Positions 55,361 through 62,654 of a stretch of 62,654 bases of DNA are shown here, one piece after another; positions within the stretch are counted from its first letter, which is position 1, and every line of letters begins with the position of its first letter. Both the position numbers and the translations under genes were made by a program. The DNA is from Chthonomonadales bacterium (GTDB lineage Bacteria > Armatimonadota > Chthonomonadetes > Chthonomonadales > CAJBBX01), in NCBI GenBank assembly GCA_027459625.1, contig DAIDHP010000022.1, forward strand, positions 1 to 62,654. The letters run 5' to 3'. The notes beneath the pieces were generated by a model, which searched no databases, was not told where the DNA came from, and saw nothing but the letters and a program-made list of their open reading frames with translations.

Positions 55361-55595
55361 AGATTCTACCTGTCAATGATGCCTTCGTTCGTATTTCGAT
55401 TGGGCGTGATCGAGGGGAACGAGGAAATTCATTTCGGCGTAAATAGGGGTACAATGAAATCCTGATGCGATGCAAGGCGGATCAGGCTCCTGATTGAGAT
55501 CAAAGGGATGTTTTTTTCCCTGAACGATCAGATCGGGAAGGAATTACCTCTTTTTCGTTGTATAAAAACCAATCTTATTTAGGGGGGTGAGATCA

Positions 55596-55733
55596 ATGGA
55601 AGCCTATTGCGTTAAATGCAAAGCCAAGAAAGAGATGAAGAACCCGACCGCCGTCACAATGAAGAACGGCAAGCCCGCAACCACAGGCACATGCGCCACC
55701 TGCGGAACCAAGATGTATAAGATCGGCAAATAG
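55596..55733 (+). CDS. Small zinc-ribbon protein (DUF5679-like), 45 residues
   Basis: This short gene opens MEAYCVKCKAKKEMKNPTAV and ends CATCGTKMYKIGK. The two Cys pairs CVKC and CATC should bind zinc. The pattern, including VTMKNGKPATTGTC, matches the DUF5679 family of tiny ribbons found in many bacteria, with no known role. AGGGGGG precedes the ATG and an intrinsic terminator follows, so it is a complete one-gene unit. Confidence 0.88.
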   Translation: MEAYCVKCKAKKEMKNPTAVTMKNGKPATTGTCATCGTKMYKIGK

Positions 55734-55757
55734 CTCTCCATTATTCGCGTTTCTTTT

Positions 55758-55787
55758 AGCCGTCCGATTTCGGACGGCTTGTTCTTA
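55758..55787 (+). terminator. Terminator of the zinc-ribbon gene
   Basis: AGCCGTCCG and CGGACGGCT form a strong stem with a 4-base loop, followed by TGTTCTTATT. It lies 25 bases after the zinc-ribbon stop and 19 before the next gene's TTG start. Confidence 0.85.
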
Positions 55788-55805
55788 TTACAAGGAGTAG
55801 AGTGT

Positions 55806-56618
55806 TTGAAGAAAGTTAGCGTAGGAGGTTTGGTATCCTATCACGTTCACACTCAGTGGAGCGACGGCGCGGACCTGTCTCGTTTGATGGTTCAAGCCGC
55901 TGAGGAGGCGGGATTGCTCGAAGTGGGCGTCTCGGACCACTACACTTTGCATCCTTCCGGGTTTATTCCCTGGAGCATGGATCCTGATAGACTTGAGGAT
56001 TATGTGAAGGATATTAAATCTCTCGAAGGGGAATATCGCATTCCCGTTCGCCTCGGATTGGAGGCGGATTTTTTTCCGCAAACCTCGAATGAACTCTCGG
56101 AACTGATAAGAAGGCATCCATTCGATTACATCATTGGGTCGGTTCATTTTGCGGGTGAGTTTCCACTGGATGAGTCCCCGAAACTTTGGGAAGAGTTGGA
56201 CGAGAATTCGCGCAATGATGTGTGGCGGGAGTATTGGATGCTGGTGAAACACATGGCGGAGTGCGGATGTTTCGACATCTGCGGTCACTTGGACCTGCCC
56301 AAAAAATTCGGATATCGCGCCACCGTGCCGATGGATCAGGAGATTCGATCTGCGCTCGACGCCTTGGCGGCGGCGGGGATGACGGTTGAGATCAATACTG
56401 CGGGTTGGAGCAAGCCTGTGGGGGAGGCGTATCCGTCGCTGTCGCTCTTGCGGGAGTGCAAGGTGAGGAACATACCGATCCTGATTAGTTCGGACGCGCA
56501 TGTTACAACCAGGATCGCTTGGGAGTACCCCCGAGCCTTTGATCTTGCAAGGAAGGCGGGTTACGAGGGATCGGTGCGATATCAAGGCAGACGGAGATTT
56601 TTCACGCCATTTAATTGA
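55806..56618 (+). CDS. PHP-domain phosphatase, histidinol-phosphatase-like
   Basis: The 270-residue protein has PHP metal motifs: YHVHTQWSDGADL at the N-terminus, VGVSDHYTLHP, GLEADFF, GSVHFAGEF and ISSDAHVTTRI. HisK/HisJ-type members remove phosphate from histidinol phosphate. The TTG at 55806 is chosen as start because AAGGAG lies 8 bases upstream; a TTG at 55779 would fall inside the terminator. It overlaps the end of aat by 8 bases. Confidence 0.82.
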   Translation: MKKVSVGGLVSYHVHTQWSDGADLSRLMVQAAEEAGLLEVGVSDHYTLHPSGFIPWSMDPDRLEDYVKDIKSLEGEYRIPVRLGLEADFFPQTSNELSELIRRHPFDYIIGSVHFAGEFPLDESPKLWEELDENSRNDVWREYWMLVKHMAECGCFDICGHLDLPKKFGYRATVPMDQEIRSALDALAAAGMTVEINTAGWSKPVGEAYPSLSLLRECKVRNIPILISSDAHVTTRIAWEYPRAFDLARKAGYEGSVRYQGRRRFFTPFN

Positions 56619-57213
56619 AGTTGCGATCTTTTTTCAGGGCCGCGTGAAGCAGAAGCATGTAGTTTTGATGAGGGATTTCCACCGCGCCAAGGCTTTTAAG
56701 GTGCGATGTAAGATATTGAACATCAAGCAGTTCGTAACCTCGCTCATTCAATCTGGATACCAACGCGGCGAGAACCACTTTGGAAGCGTTTGTTTCGTAA
56801 TGGAACATGCTTTCCGCCATGAATGCCGCCCCGAGGGATACCCCGTATGTTCCCCCGACGAGTTTACCGTCTTTCCACGCCTCCACGCTGTGAGCTTTGC
56901 CCAATTGATGCATTTCACCGTACACTCGGATGAAGTCCTCCGATATCCATGTTCCCTCCTTGCGATCTGCGCAACATCGCATCACCCCTTCAAAATCGGT
57001 ATCGAATGTTATCTCGACACGGTTTTGCCGAATGACCTTGGCAAGGCTGCGGGAGATATGAAATCCATCCAATGGAATGATGGCACGGGGTTCGGGACGG
57101 CACCAGTATATGTCTCCGGTTACGCTATTCGCCATGGGAAAGATGCCATAGCGATAGGCGAGTTCAATGCCCTCCGGAGTGAAGCTGATGTGAATTACCT
57201 TGTTTTGTCGCAT
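56611..57213 (-). CDS. aat: Leucyl/phenylalanyl-tRNA-protein transferase Aat
   Basis: Aat adds Leu or Phe to proteins with N-terminal Arg or Lys, marking them for ClpS/ClpAP. The 200-residue protein has the family motifs YRYGIFPM, EPRAIIPLDGFHIS, GTWISEDFI, KAHSVEAWKDGKLVGGTYGV and AESMFHYETNASKVVLAAL, here cited in part. Length is near normal (about 200-240). Confidence 0.93.
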   Translation of the reverse strand: MRQNKVIHISFTPEGIELAYRYGIFPMANSVTGDIYWCRPEPRAIIPLDGFHISRSLAKVIRQNRVEITFDTDFEGVMRCCADRKEGTWISEDFIRVYGEMHQLGKAHSVEAWKDGKLVGGTYGVSLGAAFMAESMFHYETNASKVVLAALVSRLNERGYELLDVQYLTSHLKSLGAVEIPHQNYMLLLHAALKKDRNFN

Positions 57214-58215
57214 ATTATGTCAATTCATGCAATCTTTGAAAAGAATCGGAATAGCGGAACATGGAATTGCCGGCTATCGCCTGTGGAGATTATGGTGGGA
57301 ACCGCGCGGATTTTTCAAGCATGAAGGGAAAATAGGGGGGAGCGTGATCACTCCCCCGCGTGTCCGTACCAAACGTAAAGCCTCCAGCAAGTATCAGGAA
57401 TAAGGCCTTGCGCTGAAGTTGTCTGTCTCTCCGCCACCGGAAACGGGGAATGAACCCAGCTTCCGATGGCTTCAAGGTTGATGGCGGCGCCCCGACCGCG
57501 TGCAGCGGCGGCATGCGGCGGACAGGGTTCGTCCGGGGCGTGAGCGAACTTCACCTGCTGAAGCCTCGCCCTTCTCCAAACGGCCGGGAGGCGCAATACC
57601 TCTCGCTTTCCCGACATCACCGCCATCACCTCGTTCTCGCGATCTGATGTACCACTCGATCACGGAACGACTTGTCACAAATCCTTCGATTTGCTTGGAC
57701 ACTTCACGACCTCACGGAAAACTCGACGGGAAGGACCTTGCCGGATATTCCTTGTCCTGTCAATCGCCTCTTCCACCAGGTCGGCGGAACTGCTTGATAA
57801 TATTATGCCAAGTCAGGCGTAGGAACAATACAGGGAATCATACCGGTTTCAAAAATCGACAGCTGACCTTTATTACGCTTTACTCTCGATTTCATATCCA
57901 TTCCCGAAGTTTTTTTGGAAGTGCGCCACTATATTCTTCCATCAACCCATTGGATTGTGAGATGGATATTGCATATGCCGTCACAGTATCGGCGAAGGAA
58001 TGAGTTTTCCTGTCATATCCTGACATGTTTGGATTGCAGATGGTTAGCGAGGCTTAAAAATCGGTGCGGCGCTCTTCGGCAAGGGGTATACTATATTATG
58101 GAGAAAGCATAATTCAGCAATTGAGGCGCATATTACTCATCACACTCTCTGCGAAACATCATAAAAGTGAATTTAGGCGAATCGCCGCGATAACATAGGA
58201 TAGGAGGATCATTTA
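57214..58215. other. 1-kb stretch without a convincing gene; GC-rich core may be an RNA gene or a decayed gene
   Basis: The part from about 57340 to 57800 is richer in G and C than flanking intergenic DNA, contains short stems (CGGAC/GTCCG, GTGA/TCAC) and on the minus strand runs into a terminator-like hairpin at 57336-57357. Open frames here do not resemble known proteins. I looked for conserved cores of RNase P RNA, tmRNA and SRP RNA and for riboswitch cores and found none. The remainder up to 58215 holds nothing recognisable apart from a presumed promoter for the Rieske gene. Confidence 0.4.
57336..57357 (-). terminator. Hairpin ending a possible minus-strand transcript
   Basis: GGGGGAG and CTCCCCC form a perfect 7-bp stem around CGTGATCA. 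On the minus strand it is followed by CCTATTTTCCC. It lies about 120 bases upstream of aat, so it would end a transcript from the 57.4-57.8 kb region. Confidence 0.5.
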
Positions 58216-58593
58216 ATGTCTATTTGGACCCCTGTGGCGAAGCTAACTGATCTATCCGAATCGACGGGGAAAATGGTGGAGATCGACGGTTTGGAAATCG
58301 CTCTTTTCAAGGAAGGCGTAACCGTTTACGCATTGGATAACGAATGCCCTCATCGTCAAGGTCCTATATCCGAAGGCGAGTTGAATGACGGAATCGTGAC
58401 ATGCCCTTGGCACGCGTGGGATATCAACGCCGTGACGGGAGAGGTGGTGTATAACCCTATGCTGAAATCCAAAACTTATCCTTGCAAAATCATGGACGGA
58501 GTTATTTTTCTGGAAATTCCGGATGGCGGACAGGAAGGAACGGGCGTTGTCAAAAAGGATGATGAATTCGATGCCGCAATCCAAGCAGGATAA
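58216..58593 (+). CDS. Rieske [2Fe-2S] ferredoxin-like protein
   Basis: The 125-residue protein has the two Rieske ligand pairs: CPHRQGP and CPWHAWDI, 16 residues apart. It resembles the small NirD/BphF-type electron carriers. TAGGAGG precedes the start. It overlaps the queE gene by 23 bases. Partner oxidoreductase unknown. Confidence 0.92.
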   Translation: MSIWTPVAKLTDLSESTGKMVEIDGLEIALFKEGVTVYALDNECPHRQGPISEGELNDGIVTCPWHAWDINAVTGEVVYNPMLKSKTYPCKIMDGVIFLEIPDGGQEGTGVVKKDDEFDAAIQAG

Positions 58594-59374
58594 CGGACCG
58601 TTAAAGACACCGGCGCACATTTCATCCGCCTATCTCACCGAGATATTTGATAGTTTTCAAGGGGAGGGTCTTTGGGTGGGTGTGCGGCAACTATTTGTCC
58701 GCTTCGCGGGATGCCATCTGAGATGCGCCTACTGTGACACTCCGAACTCCCTAACACGCGGTAAATCGTTCCGAATCTTACAAGGCGAGTGTGTCCATAC
58801 GGTGCGCGAGATTCCCAATCCCGTGAACGGTTCGGATCTCATCGATATTATCAAGGAAATGGCTTGGGGAGAGGCTTTTCATTCCGTTGCGATTACGGGA
58901 GGCGAGCCGCTTCTCCAGTCGGAGTTCCTGCTTGGCTGGTTGCCGGAGATTGCGGAGATGGGTATGGATATTTACCTGGAAACCAGCGGCGACCTCCACG
59001 AGAGGTTTGCGTCGTTAGCTCATCTGATAGACTACTGCGCCATGGACGTGAAACTTCCTTCCGCCACGCATCAACCTCCCAAATGGGAGGAGCATTCCCG
59101 CTTTTTGCAACTTGCGTTGAACTCCTCGGTTCGCATCTATCTCAAAGCCGTGGTGAGCGATGACACCACGTCGGTGGAGATTGAACGCCTGTCGGATATC
59201 ATCAACGGTCTCTCGAAAGACATTCCCTTGGTGCTTCAACCCGTGACTCCCTGCGGGGAAATCCGCGATACGATATCGCTCTCCCGACTACGAACGCTTC
59301 AACGAGTCGCGTTATCTTCTTTGAGGGATGTTCGGATCATTCCTCAAACGCACAAATACTTGGGGGCTTTATGA
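58571..59374 (+). CDS. queE: 7-carboxy-7-deazaguanine synthase QueE
   Basis: QueE is a radical SAM enzyme that contracts the pterin ring in queuosine and 7-deazaguanine synthesis. The cluster motif is FAGCHLRCAYCDT (Cys 48, 52, 55), preceded by DSFQGEGLWVGVRQLFVR and followed by ITGGEPLLQ. The 267-residue form starts at 58571 (MPQSKQ), though 58562 is possible; neither has ideal spacing. It overlaps the Rieske gene, suggesting coupling. queC, queD and queF are not in the window. Confidence 0.88.
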   Translation: MPQSKQDNGPLKTPAHISSAYLTEIFDSFQGEGLWVGVRQLFVRFAGCHLRCAYCDTPNSLTRGKSFRILQGECVHTVREIPNPVNGSDLIDIIKEMAWGEAFHSVAITGGEPLLQSEFLLGWLPEIAEMGMDIYLETSGDLHERFASLAHLIDYCAMDVKLPSATHQPPKWEEHSRFLQLALNSSVRIYLKAVVSDDTTSVEIERLSDIINGLSKDIPLVLQPVTPCGEIRDTISLSRLRTLQRVALSSLRDVRIIPQTHKYLGAL

Positions 59375-59428
59375 CCGGAAGCGCTTTTTTTGCTTTTTTT
59401 GCATGCAATCGGCTATAATTCCTTATAG

Positions 59429-60748
<1,320 letters not shown>

Positions 60749-60771
60749 TCCATTAATCCATGTTTGCTACG

Positions 60772-60806
60772 CCCGTGAACGACATATCCATCGTTCACGG
60801 GATTTA
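60772..60806 (+). terminator. Terminator after enolase
   Basis: CCCGTGAACGA and TCGTTCACGGG form a perfect 11-bp stem with an 8-base loop, followed by ATTTATCTT. It argues against a start at 60760 for the next gene. Confidence 0.8.
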
Positions 60807-60816
60807 TCTTAAACAA

Positions 60817-61119
60817 ATGCACACACGTTCATCAAGAGGAAAATCGAAGTCGTCCTCAAAGCCTGGCGGAAAAATGCTGATTTGGCTTGTGCTTTGCGGT
60901 GTTTTGATCTTCGGTTGTTTTTCGATCAAACCTATTCTTGAGGCGATACAAATCAATCGGGAAAACGCACGCACCAAGGAGCAAATAGCTAATCTTTTGA
61001 TACAAAACCAGCAACTGATGAAATCCGTGGCTCTTATGCGCACCCCCATGGGCATGGAGATTCAAGCTCGTAAACTAGGTTATGTGCGCAAGGGGGAACA
61101 TCCGTTGATCGTACCGTAA
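60817..61119 (+). CDS. ftsB: FtsB/DivIC-family septum protein
   Basis: The 100-residue protein has a basic Ser-rich N-terminus, a single membrane helix (about 20-37), a short coiled coil (about 44-72) and the closing RTPMGMEIQARKLGYVRKGE, which matches the FtsB/DivIC tail. These proteins link FtsL and FtsQ in the division complex. The frame extends back to 60760, but that would place the start inside the eno terminator, so 60817 is chosen. Location after eno is the same as in many bacteria. Confidence 0.87.
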   Translation: MHTRSSRGKSKSSSKPGGKMLIWLVLCGVLIFGCFSIKPILEAIQINRENARTKEQIANLLIQNQQLMKSVALMRTPMGMEIQARKLGYVRKGEHPLIVP

Positions 61120-62031
61120 TAATCCGCATTCTTCTCGTCGCTTTTCCAATTTCACATCTCCCAACTGAGTACGGTATGTAAACGCCCGTATAAAATTCGT
61201 TTCTCATCGCAACAGGCGCAATGGATGTTGCATGGGGCGGCATACGGCTGGAATCGGGTCTGGGACTCCGAGGAGTTCCAGCAATACCAACATAATGCAT
61301 TATTGCCAACATATTTGTTCATGAATTGCTTGACATCATATGGCAAATATGATATTTATATAGTATCGTTTCGGAAAGACCTTTTAACAACGAATGCAAA
61401 TTGTAAGATGTAAAGAGGAAGCCGATACCCTTCGCAAGGATGTCGCGCGAGGAGTGATACTATCAGGGGCGAAACCGCACTTCGAAAGCGATATGGGGGT
61501 ATGCGGGATAGCGGCATCTCATTGCGAGATGTCATTCCATTGGAGCAATGGTGCGTTGGTGCGGCATGCTCGCTTCGTAACGACAATTCAGGGCGTCAAT
61601 AGGCACGCAAGGATCATCCTCTCCGTATCGCTTCACCCAAGCGACGATTTCCCGCAGTTACGGGGGGCTTCAGATGCTTCCGTTCTGGACCGACCGTTCT
61701 TTCGGTTTATGAATGCCGATCCTGTTTTCAAGGCTCGACGGCTTTTGTGTACTAGCAATGACACCCAATGCGTCATGCGCCTGGCTCCAGGCGCCTCCGA
61801 CTCCTCCCTTGTAATTAACCGTCCTTATCAATTCGCGCGCCTGTCGTCTGTCCACTCTCATCCCATCTATTCGCAAATCAAATTGACGTCTGAGACAATT
61901 ATGGCAATTTAAAGGATGCGAAGGAGAAAGGGGGGAATCAGCATACTGACAATCTGAAAATAGCGCGAAACGATATCCCTATTTGCAATCAACCGAAATG
62001 TGAACATATTATCAGAAAGGATTTTGAAGTG
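61120..62031. other. 0.9-kb gene-poor stretch with a promoter and several hairpins
   Basis: A 172-codon frame at 61394-61912 lacks a ribosome site and resembles no family I know, so I do not call it a gene. Between 61513 and 61794 there are several short perfect or near-perfect stems: GGCATCTC/GAGATGTC (61513-61533), CCATTG/CAATGG (61537-61551) and GCGCCTG/CAGGCGC (61777-61794). This and the promoter at 61330 suggest a structured RNA or mobile remnant. Confidence 0.4.
61330..61358 (+). promoter_or_regulatory. Promoter with a palindrome between -35 and -10
   Basis: TTGACA (61330-61335), 17 bases and TATTTA (61353-61358). The spacer is almost filled by the inverted repeat ATCATAT-GGCAA-ATATGAT (61335-61353), which looks like a repressor site. 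No convincing gene follows closely. Confidence 0.55.
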
Positions 62032-62654
62032 ATGGAACATCGTAGGAGAAAGGGCTTTACATTAATAGAGCTATTAGTTGTTATAGCGATAATAGCGATT
62101 CTCGCCGCCATCTTGTTCCCGGTTTTCGCTCAGGCGCGAGAAAAAGCGCGAACAATTTCGTGTCTCAGCAACATGAATCAAATCGAGATGGCGCGCCAAA
62201 TGTACATACAGGACTATGACGAGGTGTTTCCCGAGAACCGTTTTTTCATTAACAGTCAGTCTCCGTATTATACTTGGCGAACCGCCGTGTATCCATATGT
62301 CAAAAGCGAACAGGCTTGGGTCTGTCCCTCGGCGTATTTCACAAGGAACTGCTATGACTGGCCGGATGTCCCGAACTGTCTGTCCGACGGTGACATGACG
62401 ATTGCCGATTATAACAACGGCTACAAGCATTGCGAGATGAATTACGGGGACAATGGCAATATCTTTGACGGAGGTCCGGTGACGGACGCCACAATGCAAA
62501 ATCCCTCCACGACGATTGACATATTGGAAACGGAGGACTTCTGGCCGGATTTGGGTACATGGACGGTTGGATGGAACTACATTAACGGCGGCGGTTCCCT
62601 GCCATTCTGGCACAACGGCGGTGGTAACTGGGGCTTTGCGGACGGTCACGTGAA
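62032..62654 (+). CDS. Type IV prepilin-like (pseudopilin) protein with H-x9-DG motif, partial at the right edge
   Basis: The frame starts at 62032 with AAAGGA upstream and is open at the window end (207 codons seen). The prepilin peptidase site is [11 protein letters not shown] (cut after G8), followed by the hydrophobic helix and [12 protein letters not shown], then [21 protein letters not shown]. Near the end the [13 protein letters not shown] segment is the prepilin-linked H-x9-DG motif. Proteins with this plan form very large families in Armatimonadota and Planctomycetota and probably work in type II/IV-like secretion or envelope assembly. The missing C-terminus should be short. Confidence 0.93.
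   Translation, partial: MEHRRRKGFTLIELLVVIAIIAILAAILFPVFAQAREKARTISCLSNMNQIEMARQMYIQDYDEVFPENRFFINSQSPYYTWRTAVYPYVKSEQAWVCPSAYFTRNCYDWPDVPNCLSDGDMTIADYNNGYKHCEMNYGDNGNIFDGGPVTDATMQNPSTTIDILETEDFWPDLGTWTVGWNYINGGGSLPFWHNGGGNWGFADGHV

Noticed and set aside
57340-57800. RNase P RNA, tmRNA or SRP RNA
   Set aside because: I looked for the conserved cores (GAGGAAAGTC; tag-peptide and tRNA-like ends; GGAAGGAAGCAG) on both strands and did not find them.
57500-58003. 167-codon plus-strand frame as a protein gene
   Set aside because: The translation is Arg/Pro/Ser-rich and unlike any family I know. It spans both the GC-rich segment and the AT-rich segment without a change in character expected of a gene.
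60760-60816. Longer start for the FtsB-like protein
   Set aside because: This would put the start before and the first codons inside the enolase terminator hairpin. The internal ATG at 60817 gives the normal FtsB length.
61394-61912. 172-codon plus-strand frame as a protein gene
   Set aside because: No ribosome site, no recognisable motif, and it crosses several perfect stems. Its composition looks like chance.

Overview
ORGANISM. The window looks like a chromosomal segment of a diderm (two-membrane) bacterium, most likely an Armatimonadota-like lineage. The best marker is the partial gene at the right edge: a type IV-prepilin-like protein whose N-terminal methylation helix runs straight into [12 protein letters not shown] and which ends near an H-x9-DG motif. 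I associate that combination with the large pseudopilin families of Armatimonadota and some relatives. An MlaE/MlaF/MlaD lipid-transport set whose MlaD ends in a beta-barrel-like region, several URO-D-family paralogs and a SpoIVB-like (S55) peptidase fusion fit this. The taxonomic call is inference; no rRNA gene is present.

LAYOUT. (1) 1-15.2 kb is a complete type III-D-like CRISPR-Cas locus. It has an array read on the minus strand from a consensus promoter in its leader, cas2 and cas1 on the same strand, and a plus-strand effector operon (CARF protein, HD-less Cas10, Csx10-like, double Csm3-like RAMP, Csx19-like, TIGR03986-like). A second, divergent TIGR03986-like gene and a minus-strand cas6 flank the operon. 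(2) 15.4-25 kb is mostly core genes on the minus strand: purE, purD, dnaB, rplI, then the Mla genes with a URO-D-like gene embedded between mlaF and mlaD. (3) 25.2-35.2 kb is a plus-strand mannoside-use operon: two URO-D-family proteins, ROK kinase, mannose-6-phosphate isomerase, sugar porter and secreted GH38 alpha-mannosidase. (4) 35.4-42.3 kb on the minus strand carries a giant S55 peptidase/beta-propeller fusion, hisI, hisF and a membrane protein. (5) 42.6-55.4 kb holds a cyclophilin, a cluster of fused and split Ppx/GppA-HD proteins, transaldolase, cobQ, slipin, a beta-helix protein, a GNAT and a membrane glycosyltransferase-like protein. (6) 55.6 kb to the end has a tiny zinc ribbon, a PHP phosphatase, aat, a Rieske protein, queE, eno, ftsB and a pseudopilin, with two roughly 0.9-1 kb stretches lacking convincing genes.

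HOW THE PARTS WORK TOGETHER. In the CRISPR locus the short Cas10 keeps an intact GGDD cyclase motif but has no HD nuclease, so it should signal by cyclic oligoadenylate. The adjacent CARF protein resembles the Card1/Can2 (DUF1887) effectors, but the Glu and Lys of its PD-(D/E)xK nuclease site are replaced by Val and Thr. The divergent TIGR03986-like gene keeps its reading frame past two in-frame amber codons, and its full frame is exactly as long as that of its intact paralog (2154 nt each from the chosen starts). These two departures, a signalling locus with a seemingly inactivated effector and an amber-interrupted RAMP protein, are the most unusual features I see here.
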